Shown here: positions 31,926-43,111 of the stretch, piece after piece
Position numbering within the stretch: position 1 is the stretch's first letter
Layout of the letters: each line of letters starts with the position of its first letter
NCBI GenBank assembly: GCA_036898135.1
Contig: CM072517.1
Span: 59,790,990 to 59,854,989, forward strand
Direction: 5' to 3'
DNA from: Oncomelania hupensis
Taxonomy: Eukaryota > Mollusca > Gastropoda > Littorinimorpha > Pomatiopsidae
DNA length: 64,000 nucleotides
Notes under the pieces: model-generated
What the model was told of the DNA's origin: nothing
Seen by the model: the letters and a program-made list of their open reading frames with translations, nothing else
Database searches by the model: none
Position numbers and translations under genes: made by a program

Positions 31926-32395
31926 TATGGCGGACGGAAAGGGTCATTCACTCGATGCAAAGACACGATGCTTTTGCCCAAATAAGGGTCGAGCAGTTTG
32001 AACGCGCACTCCCAAGTAATCCCTAAGTGGTGGTGGCAAAACTTGGAAGGGAAAAATGCACCAACACAAAACCTTACCGGTGAAAAATGCATGAACACAA
32101 AACCTTAAATTTGATTTTTTTTACCTTTACGTTTAGAAAGGTCTTATAATAGAGGCCTTCCAACTCCCTTCTTCTCTCATCCATAATTAGCATTGCCTGC
32201 TCAGCCATTCTCCATCTCCGTGACAATTCCGATTCCACTTTTGTACGACTTCCAATCACAATTAGTCGGCTAAAGTCGGAAGTGCGCGTTCAAACTACTC
32301 TTTGAAACTGCACGATTCTTTCGGAAAATATCGATATTTTTCCCTTATTTGGACAACGTGTCTTTGCTTCAAGCGAATGACCCTTTCCGTCCGCC
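31926..32395. mobile_element. TIR element R
   Basis: Left arm ATGGCGGACGGAAAGGGTCA then TTCACTCGATGCAAAGACAC (31927-32013) is the complement of the right arm (32284-32395), with one arm carrying an extra AATATCGATATTTTCC block. The interior has a direct repeat AACACAAAACCTTA (32064 and 32093). No coding capacity; MITE-like. Confidence 0.7.
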
Positions 32396-32404
32396 TCACA
32401 TAAA

Positions 32405-32540
32405 ATGGTCTTTTAAACTGCTCGATGCGAAAGTATAGACACTTTCGGAAAATATCGTTCTTTTACCTTAATTGGGCAAAAGACACGATGCTTTGTAGCG
32501 TGTCTTTGCATCGAGTGAATGATCCTTTCGGTCCGCCATA
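32405..32540. mobile_element. TIR element R, extra solitary right arm
   Basis: A second right-arm copy in the same orientation as 32284-32395, ending CCTTTCGGTCCGCCATA. It abuts SINE-C. Confidence 0.65.
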
Positions 32541-32790
32541 CCTGACAGGTGTGGGATCGATCACGCCTCTGGGCGTTATTTTTCTCAGAATATTATTTAC
32601 TTTCGACTCGGGCAACGTCTCGGGGGTTTTCTCCGGGTACCCCGGTTTGCTCCCCCAGCAAAATTTCAAACAACTTATATTAGGGTTTGGGCGCGCTACA
32701 GGCTCCGACTACGCCTTCCCCAGGAGAAGCGGCCCGGAATTTTTCGTTAAAAAGAAACAATGAAGTGTCAAAAATCAAACAACAAATAAA
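32541..32790 (+). mobile_element. SINE-C copy 1
   Basis: CCTGACAGGTGTGGGATCGA at the 5' end (B-box-like GGGATCGATC), then CTCGGGCAACGTCTCGGGGG, then TTTTCTCCGGGTACCCCGG, the central motif shared with SINE-B, then GGTTTGGGCGCGC. Matches 50907-51145. Confidence 0.8.
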
Positions 32791-33427
32791 TAAAAATCAA
32801 ATGGTTTGGGGATGCACCTAGTACCTTAAAGGGATCGACCTACTTTGACCACGCCCCCTGGATAAATCCTTTTAACATTCACAATGAGCGTTGCCCCACT
32901 AAATAAATAAACTTACACACACAAAACTTTTTCGAAATTACATTTATTTTAAATGAATAAAGTCCATATTTTTGTATCTACATAATTAGCAACAGCCGTG
33001 CGCTGCTGGCCAACCAACATTCTGGAACTAACAACAGCAGCTACCAAGGCCGGTAAAAAAAACAGAACCGGTTAAAAATTTTTTTTTTTTTGCTCGTAAG
33101 GTTTTTGGTTTTTAGGTTCATAAAATGTATGTGTGTGTGTGTGTGTGTGTGTGTTTGTATAGTGGATGTTGTTGTTTTTTCTACAACATAGTCATTAATA
33201 TTACTTTCGTGTTTGTATTTTTATTTTTTTAATTTTTTTTAAATACTTTATCTTGTGGGGGAGAGAGACAGACAGTGACAGACAGATAGAAAGAGGGAGA
33301 GTTTAATTCTCTTATTGACGTATAACTAAAACCTATGCAATGCGATTGTCCGTCTGATCAGGTATTTGGTGAGGTTTGTTTCCTCTTCTTTCGTCTTTTG
33401 TTTTCTTTGGGTTCTTGTGCGTGTGAT
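32791..33427. other. No gene recognised
   Basis: AT-rich. A TG tract lies at 33128-33153. No supported gene. Confidence 0.4.
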
Positions 33428-33795
33428 GTTTCTGACTGAATTGTTACTTTGTTAGGATGTTTGACTGAATTGTTACTTTGTTAGGATGTTTGACTGAATT
33501 ATTACTTTGTTAGGATGTTTTTGACTGAATTGTTACTTTGTTAAGATGTTTGACTGAATTGTTACTTTCTTAGGATGTTTTTGACTGAATTGTTACTTTG
33601 TTAGGATGGTTTGGGTAATTGTTACTTTGTTAGGATCGTTTGGGTAATTGTTACTTTGTTAGGATGTTTGACTGAATTGTTATTAATTGTTACCTTGTTA
33701 GGCTGTTTGACTGAAGTGTTACTTTGTTAGGATGGTTTGGGTAATTGTTACTTTGTTAGGATGTTTGACTGACTTGTTACTTTCTTAGGATGTTT
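33428..33795 (+). repeat. 28-29 bp minisatellite with two unit types
   Basis: About 12 units of GAATTGTTACTTTGTTAGGA preceded either by TTTGACT or by TTTGGGT. Order is six of the first type, two of the second, two, one, one, then a partial. Confidence 0.95.
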
Positions 33796-34019
33796 TGGGC
33801 AATTGCTTTGCACCGTACAGTGCAGAAAATGAAATGTCAAAAAATGCGTAGTCTTGTATAAACTGGGGTTGGGGTGGAGGGTGGGGAGTGGAAGGATAGA
33901 AGAGAGAGTGAGGGATGGAGAGGGAATGGGGTGTGCTGAAGGGAGGGTATCCGCACCATATTGAGATATGATTAAAATAAAATGTAGTTTGTACAGTACG
34001 TTGTTTCATAACATATTCG
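33796..34019. other. No gene recognised
   Basis: Short unique stretch. Confidence 0.4.
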
Positions 34020-34123
34020 TCTCCATGATGATGATGATGATGATGCATATGATGATGATGCATATGATGATGATGATGATAAGGATGTGCTGATGATGAT
34101 GATGATGATGATGATGATAAGGA

Positions 34124-34217
<94 letters not shown>

Positions 34218-34261
34218 CATATGATGATGATAAGGGCTTGATGATGATGATGATGATGATG

Positions 34262-34296
<35 letters not shown>

Positions 34297-34303
34297 TCCA
34301 CCC

Positions 34304-34343
<40 letters not shown>

Positions 34344-34357
34344 TATCCAATAATAAA

Positions 34358-34415
<58 letters not shown>

Positions 34416-34433
34416 TATTAATTAATTAATTAA

Positions 34434-34494
<61 letters not shown>

Positions 34495-34563
34495 TTACTA
34501 CTACTACATTATTATTATTACTTTATCAGTACAACTTCACGAATAAAAATTGATACAACAACA

Positions 34564-34656
<93 letters not shown>

Positions 34657-34680
34657 TATAATAATTATAATAATTATAAT
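34020..34680 (+). repeat. Trinucleotide megacluster (GAT, ATC, AAT, CTA)
   Basis: (GAT)n 34026-34262 flips to (ATC)n 34263-34297, then (AAT)n 34304-34413, (CTA)n 34434-34508, another (CTA)n 34566-34600 and (AAT)n to 34655. Confidence 0.97.
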
Positions 34681-34689
34681 AACATAACA

Positions 34690-34745
34690 TAACATGATTA
34701 TTGCTTTAGGTCCAGCGGACTCTTCCGAGCCAAATCAGGACCAGA
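34690..34745 (-). mobile_element. Retroposon F, 3' end fragment
   Basis: ACATAACATGATTATTGCTT then TAGGTCCAGCGGACTCTTCC: a minus-strand F tail and terminal 45 bp only, joined to the next element. Confidence 0.85.
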
Positions 34746-34826
<81 letters not shown>

Positions 34827-35112
34827 ACTAATAATTATAAATAACTAATTTTCTTCAGTCGGACTCAAAGAACGGCGATCTGAAAAGATCGCTACTGCAG
34901 AAACCGAAATAGAAATACAGTTTTAATTTTGAAAGTTAAATTGTCTACATCCAATACCATTATTGATGGGAGGGAGGAATCCGGAGTACCCGGAGAAAAA
35001 CCTCGGTATCCTGAAAAGCATAGTACCTAAGTTACGTATGTTCGTCCCACTCGGGATTCAAACGCATGCCCTTCAACATAGAAACCAGGTCACTACCCAC
35101 TGTGCAAAGTCA
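34746..35112 (-). mobile_element. SINE-B copy 4
   Basis: (ATT)n 34746-34825, then complement of the B 3' end (ACGGCGATCTG), TACCATTATTGATGGGAGG, CCGGAGTACCCGGAGAAAA (central motif complement) and a head with GGGATTCAAACGCATG (decayed B-box). Confidence 0.85.
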
Positions 35113-35289
35113 AGAAAGTTGTAAATGTAGAAAAATGTTCTTTGACGGTGAAAATATGATTAATTAATCAAAGACTAGCATTGTATTACTTAGATCAGAC
35201 AAGAATAGTATCATTGCAGTAAATCAAGTTGACGAAGTACTATTTTTAATTGTTTTTGCTACCACATCATCTGTGGAACTGCTCCTATC

Positions 35290-35665
35290 TATCTTTCCGA
35301 ATGTTTGACTGTTTATGTTCCTTCTCGGTCTCTCCGCTCCTCTGCAGATGAAAGGATGTTCCGTGTACCAGAATACCACAGGGTGAGACACGGTGGTAGA
35401 TCTTTCAGTTTCTTCTCCGTTCAGACCTGGAACTCGCTACCTCGGTCCGTCCGTCACAGTCCTTCACTAGCGTCTTTTAAAATGAACTTGAAGACGCATC
35501 TTTTTAGAGAGGCCTTTTCTTAGGCGCCATGAGTGAGTGTTGTTAGTTATTTTTTGGTGTTGGGATGTGTATGTGGTTGCGTGTTATTGACCAATGTACG
35601 CATATTGTGTTTACATTTGTTTGTGTAAAGCGCTTTGTGAATTTTGAAAGCGCTGTATAATTTGC
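35290..35665 (+). mobile_element. LINE-Q, C-terminal end and 3' UTR with (TTA)n tail
   Basis: Open frame to 35523 reads YVPSRSLRSSADE, GGRSFSFFSVQTWNSLPRSV and FKMNLKTHLFREAF, the familiar C-terminal tail after the reverse transcriptase in many metazoan LINEs (RSLRSS..., WNSLP..IR, FK..LKT.LF). A 130-bp 3' UTR ends GCGCTGTATAATTTGCCTG before the (TTA)n tail. Severe 5' truncation. Confidence 0.8.
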
Positions 35666-35666
35666 C

Positions 35667-35760
<94 letters not shown>
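35666..35760 (+). repeat. (TTA)n tail of LINE-Q, left half
   Basis: Array split by LTR-M copy 2. The right half is 36517-36588. Confidence 0.9.
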
Positions 35761-36514
35761 TGTTACGTTGAGACGCGCATGATGGTGCGTGTGAAATGCG
35801 CACGATAGTATGTGTGACGCGCACGATCACAGGCGCTTGTATCAGGACACGCTATATCTATAATATAACCAAAGGGAGACGCGTCACAGGCATAGGCGCT
35901 CGCGTGTCCTGATACAAGCGCCTGTGCGCGCAATAGATCTGTTCGTTTTATTTTGCAACGCATGCAGTAATAGAGTGTATTTATCTTTGATTTGATTTTG
36001 CGTTGTTATTAGTAGAGGCTTAGTGTAACGTTGGTGTCTTTAGTTGGTCGATATCATTTTGAGAATTTTCGAGAATTGGTTGTTTACTATCGATCGAAGC
36101 GTATGGATTGTTCTGTTGGTAACCATGGAAGCTTCCATTCCAAATAGGGTTGTATGACGTGAGACAGTGATGATGAAATTAATTTTGATTGGTTGTGGTG
36201 TTTCATGTAGGATATTCTCGTTTGTTCCCGAGTATGTAAAGACTATATAAGTGCCGCACTGTTTCAAAATAGAGTGTTGTTGATAGTGTGTTGAAAGTAA
36301 AAAGTTGAAAGTGGAAAGCGATTGAGCGATTGTATGCAGTTGTTGATGTGTGCTGAATAAAAGTGGAAAATTTCATACGAAGACTCAGTGACTTGTATGC
36401 TGATTGAACGGGTTGCGTGGATAATCGAATCCGAACTTACACTCATCAGGAGAATTCACGCATTGGGGCTGAATCTACTACTGATAGAAAACACCAACAT
36501 CAAACGGAGTGTAA

Positions 36515-36516
<2 letters not shown>
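35761..36516 (+). mobile_element. LTR-M copy 2, lone LTR inside a (TTA)n array
   Basis: TGTTAC...GTAACA termini exactly as copy 1. TTATT on both sides agrees with a 5-bp duplication but is trivial in this array. TGACGT at 36155, ATTGG at 36188, TATATAAG at 36244, AATAAA at 36356. A 99-bp MITE N interrupts its left part. Confidence 0.9.
35828..35926. mobile_element. MITE N copy 2, nested in LTR-M
   Basis: Perfect 25-bp terminal inverted repeats (35828-35852, 35902-35926), starting CACAGGCGCTTGTATCAGGA. Absent at the same place in LTR-M copy 1, so it is an insertion. Confidence 0.85.
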
Positions 36517-36594
<78 letters not shown>

Positions 36595-36600
36595 ATTATT
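36517..36600 (+). repeat. (TTA)n, right half
   Basis: Continuation of the array interrupted by LTR-M. Confidence 0.95.
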
Positions 36601-37200
36601 ATATTGGATTTCAATGGCGGATCATCCTTTAGTGAACGTTTAGAAGCAGTTTCCTACAGGACAAGGAATGCTAGCCATTCTTTGGTGTAAAGAAAGCCTA
36701 CGAAAGCAAATTGAACGCTGTAGACCATTATACGTATTAAAATCTATTGGACTGGCTAACATTTGTTTTTATATTAATATATTAGTGTGGCATCAGACAG
36801 GTCTGGACCTAACGTTACAATAGGATTGACGTATTCTCCTTTTCAACATATAAACAATTAGTAGAAATTGTGTGTGTGTGTGTCTGCGTGCGTGTGTGTG
36901 TGTTTTACGTATGTCTCCTGGCGCGTGCGTGTATCAACTTGTCTGTGTGTGTGTATCCATGCGTCTTGTCAGAGAGTGATACCTGGAGATGTGTGTGAAG
37001 TAGGTAGATGCGTAGGTGTTTATGTTTGTTTAAACCAACAATAATAGCTTGATACATGGACGGTCCGTCTCCTTGGTTACGTAGATTTTGTTCTGCCTTT
37101 GTATCAAAAGAATTTTATACAAATGGAAAGATGAATGTGCAAAGACATTGTCCTAACCACCTTAAAATGAAGTCGTCCAAACCTCGACCCCACAACTGAG
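36601..37200. other. No gene recognised
   Basis: A TG-rich stretch lies at 36869-36965. Nothing else. Confidence 0.4.
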
Positions 37201-37510
37201 AAAGAAGAAGAAGAAGAAGAAGAAGAAGAAGAAGAAGAATTGCTTATATACACACTTGCCCCTAAAACAAATCAGGGTCAAAGCGCGGTGATCTGTACCA
37301 ATATACAGCCTCACAAATTTAAAACGCTGTACTCTCACACAAACACCACAAACACAAATTACATCACTCAAACATTTGGTGTAAAGGCAGGGATCGCTAT
37401 TAGAAGACAGAAATGAACTCGAATGTTACTTTCAGGAAGCACTAGATTGACTGCATCCAATCCAACCCCATTGGGCACAGACAACCAGCTACTAACCAAA
37501 TGCACCAACA
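37201..37510 (-). mobile_element. SINE-B copy 6, decayed, with (AAG)n
   Basis: (AAG)n at 37201-37239, then AATCAGGGTCAAAGCGCGGTGATCTG, and further on GGCAGGGATCGCTATTAGAAGACAG and GACTGCATCCAAT, all matching the complement of the SINE-B 3' half. The head is not recognisable. Confidence 0.6.
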
Positions 37511-37709
37511 GAAGCGCTAATCAGACATGGCCAAATAGTGTATAGTAGGATTTGGAAATTACATTACATTACATGATTATTAACCCTTGGGGTCATGAGC
37601 AATCTTGCCACTATAGATTGTTCTAACCTATAAAGGGAAAAGTGAAATCCCCAGTTGAAAACCTGTCTTTCCTTTATAGGCAAGACCGATTCACTGCGGC
37701 AACAGTTCC
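37511..37709. other. No gene recognised
   Basis: ACATTACATTACATGATTAT at 37560 looks like an F-type tail, but what follows does not match F. Confidence 0.4.
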
Positions 37710-38235
37710 CCCCGTTGGAGTGCCGGGGGTTTCAGTATAAATAGTATCCCCACTTTCTGGAAATTTAGTGCTTTCAATTTCCACTGTCGCTGTCTTCGTC
37801 ATTTGCTCTTCTTCGCTAGATCAATGACCTACCTTTTTTCTTGAAAACTCTTCCTGGACAAGACTCCTTGTTTGTGTATGAGGTCTGTTGGATCAGCTTG
37901 GGAGTGTTGGACACTTTCTGCCGGGTGGTCACTAGGGCTTCCTATGATGTTATTATTTAGCAATGTAGGCATTTTATATGTATGTGTTTTGTTGATAATT
38001 TATAATGATGTTTGTATTCTATTTTGTTTTTGTAAACGGGGGTTCGAGTAGTTGGGGTAAAGCCTCAGCCGTCCCCTGCGTGGGATGTCTTTATTGTAAA
38101 GTGACTGGCCGGTGGAGGGCATTCAATTTTCCCACTAGGGTTGTTTCAGCAGATCTTTTATGCGGATCGGGGGTTGTCCGGTCCTGATTTGGCTCGGAAG
38201 AGTCCGCTGGACCTAAAGCAACAATCAATCAAAAA
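37710..38235 (+). mobile_element. Retroposon F copy 4
   Basis: Full-length copy from CCCCCGTTGGAGTGCCGGGGG-type start to GGACCTAAAGCAACAATC. Its end forms a long hairpin with the next fragment. Confidence 0.9.
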
Positions 38236-38291
38236 AACATGATTATTGCTTTAGGTCCAGCGGACTCTTCCGAGCCAAATCAGGACCGGGA
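38236..38291 (-). mobile_element. Retroposon F, 3' end in opposite orientation
   Basis: Exact complement of the last 44 bp of the preceding copy (178-221 against 246-289 in the 38 kb numbering), 24-nt loop. Confidence 0.9.
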
Positions 38292-38558
38292 TGTCCATTG
38301 TTGATATCATATGTTTCAACCTAGGCGAGCAAAGCCTTCTCAGCGAGGTAGCAAGTGCGGCGCCACCGTACCCGGGACAAGGGGTCATAATGCATACGAC
38401 TTTGTGATTACACAATTCGGGATTTGATTGTTTTATTGCTGTGGTTAGTGTCTTTTCGTGTGTATTTATAATTTGCTTGATTTGATTGCCTTCTTGTTGT
38501 TTGTGTGCGTGTGTCTAAAAAAAACCAAAAAAAACTAAAAAAAAATTTCTGTTTAAAA
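38292..38558. other. No gene recognised
   Basis: Nothing supported. Confidence 0.4.
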
Positions 38559-38740
38559 CTGGCATTTACCGGTCTAGAACATGAGCGTCAGGATCTTTAA
38601 AGTCCGTGGAAATGAGTACATGGAAGCACGTGCCCTTTTTATATACTGTGATCCTCGGGCGGCGTGATCGAGTTAGATCCTGTGCCTAGCTGCTCCTTGG
38701 ACAGCTCTCGAGCTGGAAATGCACTATACAAAACATCCCG
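38559..38740. mobile_element. SINE-E copy 4, rearranged (two halves in opposite orientation)
   Basis: 38570-38610 reads in the minus sense (CGTCAGGATCTTTAAAGTCC), while 38665-38730 reads in the plus sense (GTTAGATCCTG ... AGCTCTCGAGCTGG..TGCACTATA). Confidence 0.7.
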
Positions 38741-38744
38741 CAAG

Positions 38745-39042
38745 GTGCGAACATATGTGACTTAGGTACGAGACTATTGAGGTCACCGAGGGTTTTCTCC
38801 GGGCACTCCGGTTTCCTCCCTCCCTTCAATAATGGTACAGGATGCAGTCAATATAAAAACTTCAAAAATAAAAATTCGATTTTCTTCCGTCTTCTAATAG
38901 CGATCTCCCTGCCTTTACACCACATGTTTGAGTGATGGATGTGTATTTGGTGGGTGTGAGGGTAAATGAGACAGGTGAGCGTGTATGTTGGTATAGATCG
39001 CCGCGCTTTGAGCCTTGGGGAAAGGCGCGTACATAGCATCCT

Positions 39043-39136
<94 letters not shown>
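38745..39136 (+). mobile_element. SINE-B copy 3 with (ATT)n tail
   Basis: Head truncated. Body from ATATGTGACTTAGGTACGAG, central motif TTTTCTCCGGGCACTCCGG (38792), 3' end GATCGCCGCGCTTTGAGCC..AGCATCCTG and (ATT)n 39044-39135. Confidence 0.9.
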
Positions 39137-39137
<1 letters not shown>

Positions 39138-39496
39138 AAGAAAGAAAAAAAGAAAGAATCAACCGACAATTCGTGGCTAGGTTTAGGTGGCTTAAACAAA
39201 ATTAAATGATTCATGACGATGACGACGACGATGACGAACGACGATGCGCTGCTTTCCATTTTCTGGCAATCGGGTCTAGATGATTTATCTTATACAGGCA
39301 AATTGTGTTTAACATTGATCGCGTTACAATGCGATCGAGCGATGTCGATGATCTTGTACATGCTAATGGTCATGGTGGTTTCGTTTTGATGGCGGTGGTC
39401 GTGGTGGTGGTGGTGGTGACGTCCAGTAAGTGCTTGTCTTCATCCGTGACAATTGTGCTTACATTTGACATGAACGTGGATTTCTGTGAGCATGGT
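39137..39496. other. No gene recognised
   Basis: Short GACGAC and GTG runs. No gene supported. Confidence 0.4.
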
Positions 39497-40909
39497 TGTG
39501 ACGTGGGGTTTTATTGTTGCTGGGCTCTGCACAATGGAATGCTATTACCCACTGTCTTCAGTCTGTGGGGGGATCGCTAGTAATCTCCCTGTGACTTAAC
39601 TTAATACATTTATTTGTTTTGCTCGGTCTGTGTTTAGGCTGGGGTACAGAGATAGATAGAAAAATGGTAAAAGATCACTGTCACACTAGCTTTCACACGG
39701 CTATGAAACATACGTAGTCCAGCCAATTAATAACAGTAAAAATCACACATTTATTTCCTCTACTCTATACACGATCTTCGAAGTACAAAACTAACTTAAA
39801 AGTTCAATTGTCACGCCGAATGGTTCACTCTTGAGAGTTCTAGGCAGCTACTTTATCCTCATCGGGCACTGGATACTTTCTGTCCTAATGGTCAGAGTTC
39901 TTGAAGAGTGGACTGCTGTGGTCCTGTGATACCAGTTTTAGTGCACTGAAGGCTGTGTACTTAGTTCAGTGTCCGAAGAGCTGTGTTGTGGTTGATTCCG
40001 TGACAAGCTGTGTTGTCATGGCGTCTTCTCCTTGTGTCTAGGCGGGTGGGCTATCTTCGCGCAGTGCTTTCGATGCCTCGGCAGCCAACGTTCAGCGACG
40101 ACTTGTTTTTGTTGTTCGCCTAGTTGGGCTCACGACACAATGCCTGCTCGTCTGTAACATATGAGACGAAATTCTGCACAACCCTGTAAGTAGCCCTCAG
40201 TGATTAGCTCCACACCTCTATATATAAACGACGAACATTCTGCTAAGTCCGTGGTCTACTGGAATCTCCACTCTAATTTCCTATATACATAAATATAACT
40301 CAGGGCTAACTATAAACATAGAGAAAGAATTAATATTATACACATTCTCTGGTACAGCCACTGGTCTGCAAGCATACATATAGGTTAAATAACAGTGGGT
40401 CGGTGCATAATACAACATGGCGTCGGCCAGTCGTGTTCGACACGTGGTCACGCAACGTTGGACTTAACAATTCCATTCTAAGCATAACAAATTTCACAAA
40501 CATAATTCAACAATAATATAAATACATCACTATGAAACAAAAGTATGTTCATTTACCTTCTTGACAATGTCAGGCCGTGGCTAACTTGATTGAATTCGAG
40601 TTTGTTTCAACAAGTTATGCTTCCTAAGTCTGCTCAGCGGAGAGATTTCTGTCAGAGCGTAACTGTGTACTGCTCGGCGCTTTCAACACGAATGACTCTC
40701 TACCTCTCTGCTTGAATCAGGCAGAACTGGTTCTACCTACTCTAGCTGTGTTCTCATTGGCCAGAAAATCTGATTGGATGTAACATCGAAGCGCTATCCT
40801 TAAGCTGGATGATGTCACTACACGGCGCGGGCGTCAAGCTACAACTGTTTTACACTGACTAAACAAGACAAAAGCTTAGAGCTGTGTTTAAACATATGCT
40901 CTTGTTACA
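39497..40909 (-). mobile_element. LTR-H copy 2, complete lone LTR
   Basis: On the minus strand TGTAACAAGAGC...CCCCACGTCACA. Flanks ATGGT (39492-39496) and ATGAT (40910-40914) match in 4 of 5 bases. The frame open in the other copies carries a deletion here. Confidence 0.8.
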
Positions 40910-41137
40910 ATGATAATGTTGTAAGTATGTTTAAACCTTTGAATCAGTTTGTGGGTGGGTGGGTTCATTTGTGTGTGTTTGTTGTTGTTGTTATTTGGTT
41001 TTTTTTTAATTTGTTGTTGTGATGTGCACATGTCCCTTTTTTCTTCTTCTCCACCACCCCCATTCCCATTACCATTGCAACCACGCTCCTTGAGCATGCT
41101 GCCAGCGTGGAGTTGTGCACGTTAATGTCTACATCAT

Positions 41138-41178
<41 letters not shown>

Positions 41179-41450
41179 GCATCATAATCATCATCATCGT
41201 CGTCGTCATTTTGACCTGCATGCTGAATATAGCCCACGTTTTTGTCACGTTCGCAACGCATGTGACAAAAACTGTAAACCCGGATCAGACAGCCCATCAA
41301 ACTGAACTTACTATATTAACCTGTTGATGTCCTTGTAACCCGTATGCGTCGGCTGCTGGCTCATCATGTTAATAGTAGCCTATTTGGTTAATGGCAAGCT
41401 AGGCAGGTCTGTTTCGTAAGATCACTAAGATTTAGCTACCCCCAGATGTC
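40910..41450. other. ATC/AGC trinucleotide run, otherwise no gene recognised
   Basis: (ATC)n, (AGC)n and (GTC)n short arrays lie at 41133-41210. Confidence 0.6.
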
Positions 41451-41455
41451 CTTAC

Positions 41456-41890
41456 ATGCTTTGCTCTCTCTCTCATTGTATATCATTTGTACCTTCTCTC
41501 TGTCTCTCTCTCTCTCTCTGTGTATCTGTCTCTCTTTCTCTTCTTCTTCTTCTTCTTCTTCTTCTTCTTCTTCTTCTTCTTCTTCTTCATCCTTTCTTTC
41601 GTTCTTTTTCTTCTCTTATTGTATCTTCTTCTTCTTCTTCTTCTTCTTCTTCTTCTTCTTCTTCTTCTTCTTCATCTTCTTCTTCTTCTTCTTCTTCTTC
41701 TTCTTCTTCTTCTTCTTCTTCTTCATTCTTATCCTCCTCTTTTTGTTCTTTTTCTCCTTCTGCTGTTTCTGTTCGCATTCTTTCTTTCTGTCTCTCTTTT
41801 GTTCTTTCGTTCTTTCCTTTTTTTGTGAGTTTGTCTGTCTGTCTCTCTTTCTTTTCTTCTTTTTCTTCCCCTTCTCTTTCTTTCTTGTTC
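41456..41890 (+). repeat. (CT)n and (TTC)n pyrimidine array
   Basis: Compound CT tract to 41540, (TTC)n 41540-41590 and 41624-41724, then T/C-rich. All its long frames are compositional. Confidence 0.95.
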
Positions 41891-42590
41891 TGATTGACCC
41901 TTGTGTTGCATCGAGAATGCCTTTTTTCTGTGTTCCGATGCCTTCTGTTGATTTTACTATTATTATTGATATAAATATCGCTTATGGTTGATCGTGTCAT
42001 GTGTGTATGCGTGCAGGAGTGTAGGTGGTTGTGGGTCTTTTGACGTTTTCCTTGGTCTCATGTTGTTTTCGATCGTTGCTGTGCATGTCTGGAAAGGGCG
42101 GTATTTTTTTTTTTAGAAAGCGGAATCGTCGTCAAAAACTGAAGACAAAATCGCCCCGAACACGACCTTTTGGATAAACTTGTTTCGGTTTCCGTTTTAA
42201 AGAAGCAGATGTTTCCGCTCAGTGATGTATTTACTATACCCTCTCTTTAAGAATGTGTACACACCACTGACGCTTTTTTCTTTAACAGTCGGTCACATTA
42301 TTTTAACCCAAGGTAAGCTTTTGAACTAACTGGTTTTGGTTTCAGTTTTAAAGACCTAAACATAACTGGTTATTCTTCTTATGTGTACAAATACCCTGAG
42401 TTGCATTGCACACCATAGTATTAGTGAAGCCGATATGACACGTTAAATAGCATTTATCAGTTAAGCGGACCCCAATTATGCAACTCAAACAACCTTTGGC
42501 CAGTTCGGTGTTGTTGCTGTTGGTGGTGGTGACGGTGGTGTTCTTTGTTTTGTTTCCTTCTTCTTTTGTTGTTATTGTTATTGTTGTCTT
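41891..42590. other. No gene recognised
   Basis: Nothing supported. Confidence 0.4.
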
Positions 42591-42599
42591 CTTTTTCTT

Positions 42600-42692
42600 C
42601 ATCATCATCTTCTTCTTCCTCCTCTTCTTCTTCTTCTTCTTCTTCTTCTTCTTCTTCTTCTTCTTCTTCTTCATTCATTCATTCATTCATTC

Positions 42693-42791
<99 letters not shown>

Positions 42792-42792
42792 C
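42600..42792 (+). repeat. (TTC)n, (ATTC)n, (ATT)n
   Basis: Compound array: TTC to 42671, five ATTC, then ATT to 42790. Confidence 0.97.
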
Positions 42793-43111
42793 AAGAATAA
42801 AGATTGTCGTTGACCATATTGATATTTTTTTTTTATTTTAACTATGTGTGTTTGAGCGTGGCTGTCCAGCGCGAAGTGTGAAGGGATGTCTTAACAGTTC
42901 CATGGATCAATGCTAAACTGCAGTTTATGACAAATTTATTTTGTTCTGTTTTTAATTGTAAACCTTTTTTGCCTAAACTGGAATAAATACTTGTGGTCAC
43001 CGACTTTGTTTGGACGGTAGTTAGCGCACGTATCAGTAATAATCACGCCCGGCATCTTTAGAAACTTATTTATTGCGAGTCAGTTAATGTCGTCTTGGAG
43101 GTCCCACAGTC
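42793..43111. other. No gene recognised
   Basis: Nothing supported. Confidence 0.4.
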
